Below, one piece after another: positions 6,940 through 15,702 of a DNA stretch of 15,702 bases. Location: positions 1-15,702 of the forward strand of contig JAUYUF010000155.1 in assembly GCA_030694835.1 (NCBI GenBank), written 5' to 3'. The first letter of the stretch is position 1. The number at the start of each line of letters is the position of its first letter. This DNA comes from Flavobacteriaceae bacterium. Lineage in GTDB: Bacteria > Bacteroidota > Bacteroidia > Flavobacteriales > Flavobacteriaceae. The notes under the pieces are model-generated. The model searched no databases. It was not told the origin of the DNA and saw only the letters and a program-made list of their open reading frames with translations. Made by a program: the position numbers and the translations under genes.

Positions 6940-8314
6940 CTCTCAATTTTTTAAAATTTTCACCTGATGATTTTAATATCGTTTTAACCTCAGCTTGTGC
7001 TATAACTGGGAAAGTACGTGCATATAATAAGAATAAGACAAAGAAAAATCCTATTGTTCCTATAAATATTCCGATGTCTACAAAAGTTGGCGAGAACATC
7101 GTCCATGATGATGGTAAATAATCTCTGTGTAATGAAGTTACAATAATAACGAAACGCTCAAACCACATTCCAACATTTACAACTATTGAAATTATAAAGG
7201 AGAATACTATACTTGTTCTTAATCTTTTTGACCACATTAATTGTGGAGAAAAAACATTACAAGTCATCATCAATAAATAAGCCCACCAATAAGGTCCTGT
7301 AGCTCTATTTAAAAATGCATATTGTTCATATTCTACTCCTGAATACCAAGCAATAAATAACTCTGTAATATAAGCTACACCAACAATTGAACCTGTTATC
7401 ATAATAACAATGTTCATTAATTCTATATGCTGAACGGTAATATAATCTTCTAAATTGGAAACTTTTCTCATGATGATAAGCAAGGTGTTTACCATTGCAA
7501 ATCCAGAAAAAATAGCCCCAGCAACAAAGTATGGTGGGAAAATGGTAGTATGCCAACCTGGAATTACAGATGTTGCAAAGTCAAATGATACTATCGTGTG
7601 AACTGATAATACAAGAGGAGTTGCTAAACCTGCTAATACTAAGGAAACTTCTTCAAAACGATTCCAGTCTTTTACTCTTCCACTCCATCCAAAACTTAAT
7701 AAACCATAAATTTTCTTTTGAAATGGTTTGATGGCTCTATCTCGTAACATCGCAAAATCAGGCAATAAACCTGTCCACCAAAACACTAAAGAAACCGATA
7801 AATAAGTTGATATTGCAAATACGTCCCATAATAATGGTGAGTTAAAATTAACCCAAAGTGATCCAAACTGATTAGGAATTGGCAACACCCAGTTGGCATT
7901 CCATACTCTACCCATGTGGATTAAAGGAAATAATCCTGCTTGCATAACAGAGAAAATAGTCATTGCTTCTGCTGAACGGTTAATTCCCATTCTCCATTTC
8001 TGACGGAATAATAAGAGTACTGCTGAGATTAGTGTTCCTGCATGCCCGATACCTACCCACCAAACAAAGTTCGTAATATCCCAAGCCCAACCGACTGTTT
8101 TATTTAATCCCCAAACTCCGATACCTGTTCCAATGGTGTAAATAATACAGCCTACTCCCCACAGAAATGCAGAAAGAGCAATGGAAAAAACAATCCACCA
8201 AAGTTTATTGGCTTTTCCTTCAACTGGTGCAGCAATATCTACCGAAATATCGTGGTAAGATTTTTCTCCAATTATTAAAGGTTTTCTTATAGGTGCTTCA
8301 TAATGAGACGCCAT
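6923..8314 (-). CDS. actC: Alternative complex III subunit ActC (NrfD-like quinol-binding membrane subunit)
   Basis: ActC is the NrfD/PsrC-family membrane subunit of ACIII, thought to carry the quinol-oxidising site near the Fe-S subunit ActB. The 463-residue protein has a soluble N-terminus (MASHYEAPIRKPLI) and about ten transmembrane helices beginning near residue 37. Recognisable family segments are NFVWWVGIGHAGTLISAVLLL, FRQKWRMGINRSAEAMT, HMGRVWNANW and PLVLSVHTIVSFDFATSVIPG; the last includes a conserved His. It follows actB after 21 bases and overlaps actD by 17 bases. The length and motifs look complete, with no sign of disruption. Confidence 0.94.
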   Translation of the reverse strand: MASHYEAPIRKPLIIGEKSYHDISVDIAAPVEGKANKLWWIVFSIALSAFLWGVGCIIYTIGTGIGVWGLNKTVGWAWDITNFVWWVGIGHAGTLISAVLLLFRQKWRMGINRSAEAMTIFSVMQAGLFPLIHMGRVWNANWVLPIPNQFGSLWVNFNSPLLWDVFAISTYLSVSLVFWWTGLLPDFAMLRDRAIKPFQKKIYGLLSFGWSGRVKDWNRFEEVSLVLAGLATPLVLSVHTIVSFDFATSVIPGWHTTIFPPYFVAGAIFSGFAMVNTLLIIMRKVSNLEDYITVQHIELMNIVIMITGSIVGVAYITELFIAWYSGVEYEQYAFLNRATGPYWWAYLLMMTCNVFSPQLMWSKRLRTSIVFSFIISIVVNVGMWFERFVIIVTSLHRDYLPSSWTMFSPTFVDIGIFIGTIGFFFVLFLLYARTFPVIAQAEVKTILKSSGENFKKLRDENKH

Positions 8315-8335
8315 ATTTCTTTATTTTTTTGATTA

Positions 8336-11300
8336 TTATGATTCGTTTGTATTTCTAACTTTTACCTGATAAACCACATTTGGTTTTGTTCCAATAGCAT
8401 CTAATAAATGATACGCTCGTTGATCTTCAACCAATTTGGCTACTTGACTTGTTTTATCATTTACATCACCAAAAACTATAGCATTACTACTACAAGCACT
8501 TGAACAAGCTGTTTGGAATTCTCCATCTGCTACAACTCTTCCTTCGTTTTTAGCTTGTAAAATTGATAATTGTGTTTTTTGAATACACATAGAACATTTT
8601 TCCATAACTCCACGTGACCGAACAACTACATCAGGATTTAACACCATTCTGCCTAAATCGTCATTCATATGAAAATCAAATTCATCGTTTTCTTTATATT
8701 TAAACCAGTTAAAACGACGCACTTTATATGGACAGTTATTAGCGCAATAACGTGTTCCTACACAACGATTATAAGTCATCTGGTTTTGACCTTGATGACC
8801 ATGAGTTGTTGCAGCAACAGGACAAACTGTTTCGCAAGGAGCATTATTACAATGTTGACACATTACAGGTTGAAATGCTACTTCTGGATTTCCTGAAGGA
8901 ACTTCCATTTGGTTAAATTTATCTAAAACACCTAAATCCATTGTCTCCGCCACTTCATCATTCATATCAGATGAATAGTAACGGTCAATACGCAACCAAT
9001 GCATATCGCGGCTATTTCTAACCTCAACTTTTCCTACCACTGGAACATTGTTCTCTGCATGACAAGCAATAACACATGCACCACATCCGGTACAAGCATT
9101 TAAATCTATTGATAAATTAAAATGATGTCCAATTGTTGTATCATGATTATCCCAGAGTGTTACTGAACTTGCAGCAACAGCTTTGTGATCCATGGAAACT
9201 TTGGTTGTTTTGTTCCAAGTATCAGAAGGATCTATGGATGAATCATTAAAAGTAGATAAGGTAGTTTCTTTAATAATATCTCTACCCATCATCGTATGAT
9301 GTAACTGAACACAAGCAAATTCATGAATTCCTTCAGTCTTTTCAATAGTTACTTCTTGAAAACTTTTAAAATCATTGTATAATGAATAGGCATTGATTCC
9401 TGTCATCATATCCTCTTTCATTCCTTTAGTTCTACCGTAACCTAACGCTAAACCAATTGTTCCCACTGCTTGTCCAGGTTGAATATATACTGGAACATCT
9501 TTTAATTCATTAGTAAAAATGGTAAGATTTACTTTACTTCCGTTTAAAGCTCCGTTAGACACATTGAAGTTTTGCAATCCTAATTTTTTGGCATCTACAT
9601 CACTAATAGTAACATAATTATCCCAAGAAGTACGAGTTATTGGATCTGGAAATTCTTGTAGCCACGGATTGTTTGCCATTTGTCCATCGCCCATTCCTGT
9701 TTTTGTATAAAAACAAAGTTCAAATCCTTTATTGCTAAAGTCTTTTGCTATTTCTTGAGCTGAAGTTGATAAATCAACTGCTTTAAATGAAGTTAGTTGT
9801 TTTGGTTGTTTATTTAAAAACCCATCATGTAACGTCTGAGACCAAGCAGCTCCTATTAAAATATTACTTTCCCAATATTTTTTAAGATAATCATAATAAG
9901 TTTCTTCGCTTCCAATCCATCTCAATAAACAATCTTGAAACTGATTGGTATTGAATAATGGATTGATGGTAGGTTGCATTAAACTGAATGATCCATTTTT
10001 TATACTAACATCTCCCCAAGACTCTAAATAATGAGGTGTTGGTAATGCAAAATTACTTACTGATGCAGTTTCATGGTCGTTCATTGAGAATGAAACTGAT
10101 AATACTACCTTTTTTAAAGCTTCCTTAAAGTTCGCACTAATAGGCATCGTATAAACAGGATTAGTTTGATACATGAATAATGCACCAACTTTTCCAGCAT
10201 ACATATCAGCTACTAAATCTATAACTTCAGCATCATTTCCTTGACGCATATTTCTTGTAACCACAACATCAACAACTTCACTAGAAAGGAATTTATTGAT
10301 AGCCAAAGTAATTAATTGTAGGTTTTTATCATTGATACCACAGACAACTACAGCGTTTTTACCACTTGATTTTAGTTGTTTAGCCGCCTTTTCAACTTCG
10401 GCATCAATGGTAGTTTTTTTAGATGGTAAATTATTTCCTGTTAATTTATTATATAAATTGATGAGTGCAAAAGCTTGTTCAGAAGGCTTTGCCAAAACTC
10501 TTTTATCAGAATTAGCACCTGATAAGGTTAAGTTTGCTTCAAACTGAATATGTCGTGACATTTTTCCGTCTTTTGGAACTCTTGTTTTAGCAAAATCAGC
10601 TTCAAAACCTCCACCTTGCCAGTCTCCTAAAAAATCTGCTCCAAATGATACTACTGTCTTTACTTTTGAGAAATCATAATTTGGTAATGCTCTTACTCCA
10701 TACATTTCTTCAAAAGCATCTACAGCTCCGGATTCAGAAACAGCATCATATTGTACATGACGAACATTGCCAAACTTTTCTTTAAATTTAGCAATTAAAC
10801 TTTCTGTAGATGGACTTGCTAAAGTTCCTGTTAAAAAAACAATTTCTTTACCATTAGATTTTAAATCGTTTAGTTTAGAAACTATCTGCTCATCTACTTC
10901 GTTCCAATCAATTACTTTATCATACGCTTTAGGTTCTTTCAAACGATGGTTGTCATATAATGACAAAACAGATGCTTGTACTCTAGCATTGGTACTTCCA
11001 CCAGCTAATTTATTGGGTTCAATTTTGATTGGTCTACCTTCACGAACTTTAACCAAGATAGATGCGAAATCATAACCATCAGCCATTGTTGTTGCATAAA
11101 AATCTGCAACACCAGGTACTACTTGTTCTGGTTTTATAACATATGGAATTGATTTAATTACTGGTCCTTCACAAGCTGCAACAGACGCTGCAACTGTTGT
11201 AAATCCAACATATTTAAGAAAATCTCTACGCGTAGTTGATGAATTATCTAAATTTTCTTTATTTCCTAAAAATTCATCAATAGGAATTTCTTCTACAAAT

Positions 11301-11383
11301 TCATCATTTCTTAATTTTTCAATTAAAGGACTGTATGCTTTAAGTTCTTCAACACTTTTCCAATATTTTTTATCTGAAGCCAT
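8336..11383 (-). CDS. actB: Alternative complex III subunit ActB (Tat-exported Fe-S/molybdopterin-like subunit)
   Basis: ActB is the large periplasmic subunit of ACIII, which relays quinol electrons through Fe-S clusters to the cytochrome subunits. From the ATG at 11383 (MASDKKYWKSVEEL, the family N-terminus) it has 1015 residues. It has a Tat-type signal TTRRDFLKYVGF (RR at 52-53) followed by a lipobox-like SVAAC (Cys71). A molybdopterin-oxidoreductase-like domain (about 75-740) follows; in studied ACIII it has no metal cofactor. The C-terminal ferredoxin domain has four cysteine groups: 764/767/770/774, 842/845/850/854, 874/880/884 and 930/933/960/964. This fits three 4Fe-4S clusters and one 3Fe-4S cluster, as known for ACIII. 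The frame is open six more codons, to 11401, but that start does not match the family. Spacing to actA and actC is short, so it belongs to the operon. Confidence 0.95.
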   Translation of the reverse strand: MASDKKYWKSVEELKAYSPLIEKLRNDEFVEEIPIDEFLGNKENLDNSSTTRRDFLKYVGFTTVAASVAACEGPVIKSIPYVIKPEQVVPGVADFYATTMADGYDFASILVKVREGRPIKIEPNKLAGGSTNARVQASVLSLYDNHRLKEPKAYDKVIDWNEVDEQIVSKLNDLKSNGKEIVFLTGTLASPSTESLIAKFKEKFGNVRHVQYDAVSESGAVDAFEEMYGVRALPNYDFSKVKTVVSFGADFLGDWQGGGFEADFAKTRVPKDGKMSRHIQFEANLTLSGANSDKRVLAKPSEQAFALINLYNKLTGNNLPSKKTTIDAEVEKAAKQLKSSGKNAVVVCGINDKNLQLITLAINKFLSSEVVDVVVTRNMRQGNDAEVIDLVADMYAGKVGALFMYQTNPVYTMPISANFKEALKKVVLSVSFSMNDHETASVSNFALPTPHYLESWGDVSIKNGSFSLMQPTINPLFNTNQFQDCLLRWIGSEETYYDYLKKYWESNILIGAAWSQTLHDGFLNKQPKQLTSFKAVDLSTSAQEIAKDFSNKGFELCFYTKTGMGDGQMANNPWLQEFPDPITRTSWDNYVTISDVDAKKLGLQNFNVSNGALNGSKVNLTIFTNELKDVPVYIQPGQAVGTIGLALGYGRTKGMKEDMMTGINAYSLYNDFKSFQEVTIEKTEGIHEFACVQLHHTMMGRDIIKETTLSTFNDSSIDPSDTWNKTTKVSMDHKAVAASSVTLWDNHDTTIGHHFNLSIDLNACTGCGACVIACHAENNVPVVGKVEVRNSRDMHWLRIDRYYSSDMNDEVAETMDLGVLDKFNQMEVPSGNPEVAFQPVMCQHCNNAPCETVCPVAATTHGHQGQNQMTYNRCVGTRYCANNCPYKVRRFNWFKYKENDEFDFHMNDDLGRMVLNPDVVVRSRGVMEKCSMCIQKTQLSILQAKNEGRVVADGEFQTACSSACSSNAIVFGDVNDKTSQVAKLVEDQRAYHLLDAIGTKPNVVYQVKVRNTNES

Positions 11384-11407
11384 TATTCGTAGTTTTTTCA
11401 ATTAATT

Positions 11408-12898
11408 TTAGTGGTGACATTTTCCGCATTCCAATCCACCCATTTGAGCGACAGTTACTTTTTCAGTTCCCAATTTTTTGGCTAATGCTTTATGAATTTC
11501 TTCGTAATAATCATTTGTAGCCATTGATACTTCTGTAGTTCTATGACAATCTACACACCATCCCATTGTTAATGGAGCAAACTGAGACACCTCTTGCATT
11601 TCTTCAACTGGACCATGACAAGTTTTACATTCTACTTTACCAGCAGTTACGTGTTGCGCATGGTTGAAATAGGCAAAATCAGCCAAGTTGTGAACTCTAA
11701 TCCATTGAATCGGTTTTTGAACAAAGTTCTCTTTGTATTTAGCATTTGCTTTATCCCAACCTACTGCATCATATATTTTTTGTATTTCACCGTCATAAAA
11801 GGCTTTATCATATCCATCATAAAGAATTCCCTTATATTCTGATATGCTCTTATGACAATTCATACAAACATTTACCGATGGTATTTCTGAAGTCTTACTA
11901 TGTTTAGCTGATGAATGGCAATATTGACAATTGATTTTATTATCACCAGAATGTATTTTGTGAGAGAAAGCAATTGGTTGAATTGGTTGATATCCATCAT
12001 CTACTCCAATTTGCAATAACCAACTAAATGCATAATAAGTTAATCCTAAAACAATCATTGCAATTGATAAAAATTTCAATAATAAGTTTTTAGTACTTAA
12101 AATAATAATGATTAAGATTAACGAAATTAGTGCAATAACGAATCTTACAATCCATTTACGGTAAAGTTCCAAATCTGCATTATCCATTTCAGCATCTAAC
12201 TGAATCGATTCTTCATTATCTCCAACTGTTGTATAATGTATTACATCTTCTATTTCCTTTTCTGTTAACTGTGGAAATGGCAACATCAATACTTTTTGGT
12301 ATTCTTCATAAATAGCAACAGCATCTTTATCACCTGATTTTATCATTGCCTGACTATCTTTAATGAACGATTTTAACCAAGGCATCTGACGCTTATCAGA
12401 TATATTTCCAAGTGGTGGCCCAATTAATTTTTTTTCTAATTTATGACAAGCGGCACAATTAACTTGAAATACTTTTTTACCATTTAAATACGCCTCATCA
12501 ATGGGCTTCCCATCAGCTCCTAACATCTGATCAGTATCTGTATAAGATAAAATATCAATTACATCTTGATCTGATAAATTTGGGAAAGCCAACATCGGAA
12601 TTTTATTATATTCTTCAAAAATAGCAATCGCATCTTTATCGCCACTGTTTATTAAAGCTTGACTATCTTTTATCCATTTAATAAGCCATTTTTGATCTCT
12701 TTTTTCTCCAATTTTTTTTAACGGGGGTCCAACTAATCTATTTTCAAGCTGATGACAAGCTGCGCAATTGGCATTAAATAACTCTTTACCCTTTGTAGGA
12801 TCACCCTCTTGAGCTTTAATAGTTAATGTAAAAATTAAAAAGAGGAAAAGACTAATAACGAGTCTTTTCTGTTGATTGTGCTTAAGGACACTTCTCAT
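11408..12898 (-). CDS. actA: Alternative complex III subunit ActA, seven-heme cytochrome c with duplicated N-terminal domain
   Basis: ActA is the multiheme cytochrome of ACIII, anchored in the membrane and exposed to the periplasm. From the ATG at 12898 it has 496 residues and an N-terminal signal peptide (MRSVLKHNQQKR, hydrophobic core, KAQ). Two tandem monoheme cytochrome c domains follow (CAACH at 45-49 and 148-152; candidate Met ligands in PMLAFP and LMLPFP). Then come two transmembrane helices (about 251-268 and 274-296) and a pentaheme c3-type domain: CQYCH 324-328, CMNCH 345-349, CKTCH 424-428, CVDCH 448-452 and CGKCH 491-495, ending in CHH. The total is seven CXXCH motifs; the core family has five. 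The frame extends upstream to a GTG at 12922, but the ATG at 12898 gives a better signal peptide. It is the first gene of the act operon, seven bases before the actB frame opens. Confidence 0.94.
   Translation of the reverse strand: MRSVLKHNQQKRLVISLFLFLIFTLTIKAQEGDPTKGKELFNANCAACHQLENRLVGPPLKKIGEKRDQKWLIKWIKDSQALINSGDKDAIAIFEEYNKIPMLAFPNLSDQDVIDILSYTDTDQMLGADGKPIDEAYLNGKKVFQVNCAACHKLEKKLIGPPLGNISDKRQMPWLKSFIKDSQAMIKSGDKDAVAIYEEYQKVLMLPFPQLTEKEIEDVIHYTTVGDNEESIQLDAEMDNADLELYRKWIVRFVIALISLILIIIILSTKNLLLKFLSIAMIVLGLTYYAFSWLLQIGVDDGYQPIQPIAFSHKIHSGDNKINCQYCHSSAKHSKTSEIPSVNVCMNCHKSISEYKGILYDGYDKAFYDGEIQKIYDAVGWDKANAKYKENFVQKPIQWIRVHNLADFAYFNHAQHVTAGKVECKTCHGPVEEMQEVSQFAPLTMGWCVDCHRTTEVSMATNDYYEEIHKALAKKLGTEKVTVAQMGGLECGKCHH
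12230..12790 (-). repeat. Tandem duplication of the monoheme cytochrome c domain within actA
   Basis: Copy 1 lies at 12539-12790 and copy 2 at 12230-12481. Aligned without gaps by eye, the 84-residue copies share 48 identical residues (about 57%). Shared blocks include NCAACH, GPPL, IKDSQA and SGDKDA. An acidic linker of about 19 residues (12482-12538) separates them. The divergence indicates an old protein-level duplication rather than a recent DNA repeat. Confidence 0.85.
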
Positions 12899-12977
12899 AT
12901 TTATTAATTTATTTTTTGGCACGATAATTTCTTGCGGAATTTAACACTTTTTTTCTTTATCTTTTGATAAAACTGAG

Positions 12978-12985
12978 CAAAAATA
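12978..12985 (-). promoter_or_regulatory. Candidate -7 promoter box for the act operon
   Basis: The minus strand reads TATTTTTG, a full match to TAnnTTTG, about 80 bases before the actA ATG. This would give a 5' untranslated leader of roughly 75 bases. The TTG -33 element is not clear. The 194-base gap between actA and the divergent SPOR gene (12899-13092) is very AT-rich and must hold both promoters; nothing else stands out in it. Confidence 0.45.
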
Positions 12986-13092
12986 GTATTTAATTTGTGA
13001 AAAGAAATCTTATATTAACCAATTATAATCAATAATAAATATATGTATATAAGTTTTATTTATTTACATAACTTTAAAAAAAATAAAATAAA

Positions 13093-13479
13093 ATGTCATC
13101 ATTGAGCTTTTTTAAAAAATCTTTATTCCTATTACTTCTCTTTCAAACGCTATTTATAATGTCTGTTAAATCTCAAGTATTACAAGACAAGAAAATTGAA
13201 ACTGTTATGGAATTAAAAAAAGAACATCAAAAATTAAATCCAAAAATTGATGGTTTTCGCATTCAACTATACAATGGTTTAGAAACAGAATCTAATCAAG
13301 TTAAGTCAAAATTCTTAACATTATTTCCTGACATGAAGGCCGAAATAATTTATAAAGCACCTGAGTGGAAAGTACAAGTTGGTAATTTCAGAACTCGTTT
13401 AGAATCAGATAAAGCTTTACAAAACATAAAATTACAATTTCCGGGCTCTTTAACTGTAAGGGCGAAAATTAATCCATAA
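13093..13479 (+). CDS. Exported SPOR-domain protein
   Basis: This is the only plus-strand gene, with 128 residues. A signal peptide is clear: FFKKS, then a long hydrophobic core (LFLLLLFQTLFIM), ending near VKSQ. After a short charged linker (about 28-52) comes a SPOR domain (about 53-125) with GFRIQLYNG, EIIYKAPEWKVQVGNFRTR and a final LTVRAKI strand. SPOR domains bind denuded peptidoglycan glycan strands, often at division sites, so a periplasmic cell-wall role is inferred. The gene diverges from actA and converges on infB, sharing the terminator. Its partners are not shown in the window. A weak promoter-like TAACTTTA occurs at 13069-13076. Confidence 0.88.
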   Translation: MSSLSFFKKSLFLLLLFQTLFIMSVKSQVLQDKKIETVMELKKEHQKLNPKIDGFRIQLYNGLETESNQVKSKFLTLFPDMKAEIIYKAPEWKVQVGNFRTRLESDKALQNIKLQFPGSLTVRAKINP

Positions 13480-13490
13480 AATTAAGCAAC

Positions 13491-13520
13491 AAAAAAGGGA
13501 ATCTAACGATTCCCTTTTTT
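13491..13520. terminator. Bidirectional terminator between the SPOR gene and infB
   Basis: Perfect 13-base inverted arms (13491-13503 and 13508-13520, GGGAATC/GATTCCC flanked by A6 and T6) with a 4-base loop (TAAC). The A run on one side and the T run on the other let it act on both strands. It lies 12 bases after the SPOR stop and 8 bases after the infB stop. Confidence 0.92.
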
Positions 13521-13527
13521 TAAATAT

Positions 13528-15702
13528 TTACTTTTTAAGTTTTTTCTTAACCGCTACTTCTTGGTAAGCTTCAATAACGTCACCAACTTCTATATCATTA
13601 TAATTTTTAATTTGGATACCACAATCAAATCCTTTAGTAACTTCTCTGGCATCATCTTTAAATCGTTTTAAAGTTGATAATTCACCTGAATGTAAAACAA
13701 CTCCATCTCTAATAATTCTGATTTTAGAGTTTCTCATAATTTTACCTTTAGTTACCATACATCCTGCAATGTTTCCAACTTTAGAAATTTTGAAAACTTC
13801 ACGAATTTCAACATTACCAACAATTTCTTCAACTATTTCAGGAGATAACATTCCTTCCATAGCATCACGTAAATCATTAATTGCATTATAAATAATTGAA
13901 TAGTTTCTGATATCTATTTCTTCTTTATCGGCTAATGTTCTAGCATTTACTGATGGACGCACATTAAATCCAATTATGATTGCTTCTGAAGCAGATGCTA
14001 ATAAAACATCAGATTCTGTAATGGCTCCAACTCCCTTATGAATAATATTTACTTGAATTTCTGGAGTTGATAATTTTTGGAATGAATCAGTCAATGCTTC
14101 TACAGAACCATCAACATCACCTTTAACAATAATGTTCAATTCTTTGAAATCACCTAAAGCAATACGTCTTCCAATTTCATCTAAGGTAATATGTTTCTGA
14201 GTTCTTAATGATTGTTCACGAATTAGTTGTGTGCGTTTAGTCGCAATTTGTTTAGCTTCACGCTCGTCATCAAACATATAGAATTTATCACCAGCTTGTG
14301 GAGCACCGTCCATACCTAAAATTGAAACAGGGGTTGATGGTCCAGCAGCAATTACATTTTCTCCTTTTTCATCATACATTGCTTTTACTTTTCCACTTTG
14401 TTTACCCGCTAAAATATAATCACCTACTTTTAAAGTACCAGATTGTACTAAAACTGTTGTTACATATCCTCTTCCTTTATCTAATTGAGCTTCAACAACT
14501 GTTCCTGTTGCATTTTTCTTTGGATTGGCTTTAAGATCTAATAATTCAGCCTCTAACAACACTTTTTCTAATAATTCTGTAACTCCTTGTCCAGTTTTTG
14601 CTGATATATCCTGTGACTGAATTTTACCTCCCCAATCTTCAACTAATAAATTCATTTGAGCTAAGCCTTCTTTTATCTTTTCAGGATTTGCAGTAGGTCT
14701 ATCTATTTTATTGATGGCAAATACAATAGGAACTCCAGCTGCTTGCGCATGACTGATTGCTTCTTTTGTTTGAGGCATGATAGCATCATCTGCAGCCACC
14801 ACAATAATTACAATATCAGTTAATTGTGCACCACGAGCACGCATAGCTGTAAACGCTTCGTGACCAGGTGTGTCTAAAAATGCAATTTTTTGACCACTTG
14901 GAAGTTTAACACTGTAAGATCCAATATGTTGAGTAATCCCTCCTGATTCTCCTGTAATTACAGTTGCTTTTCTGATATAATCTAATAAAGATGTTTTACC
15001 ATGGTCAACATGTCCCATTACAGTAACAATAGGTGCTCTTTCAACTAAATCTTCTGGATTATCTTCTGTATCAAGAATGATATCATCAACATTTTCAGTT
15101 ACAAACTGAACTTGGAAACCAAATTCATCAGCAACAATAGTTAATGTTTCTGCATCTAATCGCTGATTCATGGTAACCATTAATCCTAATGACATACATG
15201 CAGATATAATTTGAGTTACTGGAATATCCATTAATGAAGCTATTTCACTAACGGTAACAAATTCCGTAATTTTTAATATTTTACTTTCAAGATCTTGTTG
15301 CTCTACATCTTTATCAAATTGCTGACGGTGATGATCTCTTTTATCTTTTCTATATTTTGCTCCTTTAGATTTACTCGATTTTCCTTGAAGTTTTTCTAAG
15401 GTTTCTCTAATTTGTTTTTGAACATCTACTTCTGATGGTTCTGTTTTTAATATTGGTCTTTTAATTGGTCTAATTCCAGATTTTGAAGGAATTTGTTTAC
15501 CAACAGATTTTACATCAACAGAAACTGTTTTTTTAATTCTTTTACGTTTTCTTTGACTATCACTAGAACTATCATCTTTGATAACAGCTTTATTATTATT
15601 TTTATGTTTTTTTTTCTCTGGTTCTAGGGTTTTTTTCTTTTTAGGTTTTTCTTATTGTTTAAGATCAATCGTTTTACCAGTACTCTTAACACCTTGTAAT
15701 TT
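13528..15702 (-). CDS. infB: Translation initiation factor IF-2, partial at 5' end, in-frame TAA in the N-terminal linker
   Basis: IF-2 is the GTPase that brings initiator fMet-tRNA to the ribosome. Reading toward the C-terminus, the window shows a Lys-rich linker, a conserved IF2_N domain (SKILKITEFVTVSEIASLMD through ADEFGFQVQFV) and a G domain: G1 GHVDHGKT (14992-15015), G3 DTPGHE, G4 NKID and G5 SAKTGQG. Domains II-IV follow, ending in VKKKLKK. The sequence is intact from 15651 to the stop at 13528 (707 residues). At 15652-15654 the same frame has TAA, and beyond it the frame continues sensibly (KLQGVKSTGKTIDLKQ) to the window edge. No ATG, GTG or TTG lies in frame between that stop and Met at 15231, which is inside the IF2_N domain, so an alternative start does not rescue it. 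Because infB is essential, a base error is likely. Confidence 0.95.

Noticed and set aside
15540..15660. Lys-rich low-complexity stretch upstream of the IF-2 conserved domains as a DNA repeat
   Set aside because: It is the normal charged, variable linker of IF-2 in A-rich codons and has no repeat unit.
15640..15702. Frameshift in the infB N-terminus
   Set aside because: Coding sequence on both sides of the stop is in the same frame, which fits a substitution and not an insertion or deletion.

Overview
The window is AT-rich and reads as a chromosomal stretch from a member of the Bacteroidota, most likely class Flavobacteriia. Three things point there: a complete alternative complex III (actABCDEF) operon, flavobacterial-type CydA, CydB and IF-2 sequences, and promoter-like TAnnTTTG boxes with weak or absent Shine-Dalgarno sequences. 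No mobile element, CRISPR array, tRNA or rRNA was seen. No gene-free gap exceeds about 200 bases.

Layout. Every gene is on the minus strand except one, so the biological order runs from high to low coordinates. infB (13528-15702, 5' end cut by the window edge) is followed by a plus-strand SPOR-domain gene (13093-13479); the two converge on a hairpin terminator. Divergent from the SPOR gene is the act operon: actA (multiheme cytochrome c), actB (Fe-S/molybdopterin-like subunit), actC (NrfD-like), actD (DUF3341), actE (lipoprotein cytochrome c) and actF (NrfD-like). It ends at 4511 in a strong intrinsic terminator. ruvB then starts from its own apparently leaderless promoter. After it come a two-domain rhodanese protein, a small heavy-metal-associated (HMA) protein and the cytochrome bd quinol oxidase genes cydA and cydB, with cydB cut by the left edge.

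Function. The window is dominated by the respiratory chain. ACIII oxidises menaquinol and passes electrons to periplasmic cytochrome c; cytochrome bd oxidises quinol directly with O2. Two branches of one quinol pool are therefore encoded close together, next to DNA repair (ruvB), sulfur and metal handling (rhodanese, HMA) and translation initiation (infB).

The most notable observations are single-base lesions in otherwise intact conserved genes. cydA has a TAA replacing the conserved Gln of the first helix (2293-2295), just before the heme-ligand His19. cydB has ACG where its family has ATG (992-994). infB has an in-frame TAA in its N-terminal linker (15652-15654), with good coding sequence in the same frame on both sides. 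All three lie near the ends of the window; sequence error is the simplest explanation, and real inactivation of cytochrome bd is the alternative. ActA is also unusual: it carries seven CXXCH motifs because a monoheme cytochrome c domain is duplicated in tandem at its N-terminus. No wholly new system was found.
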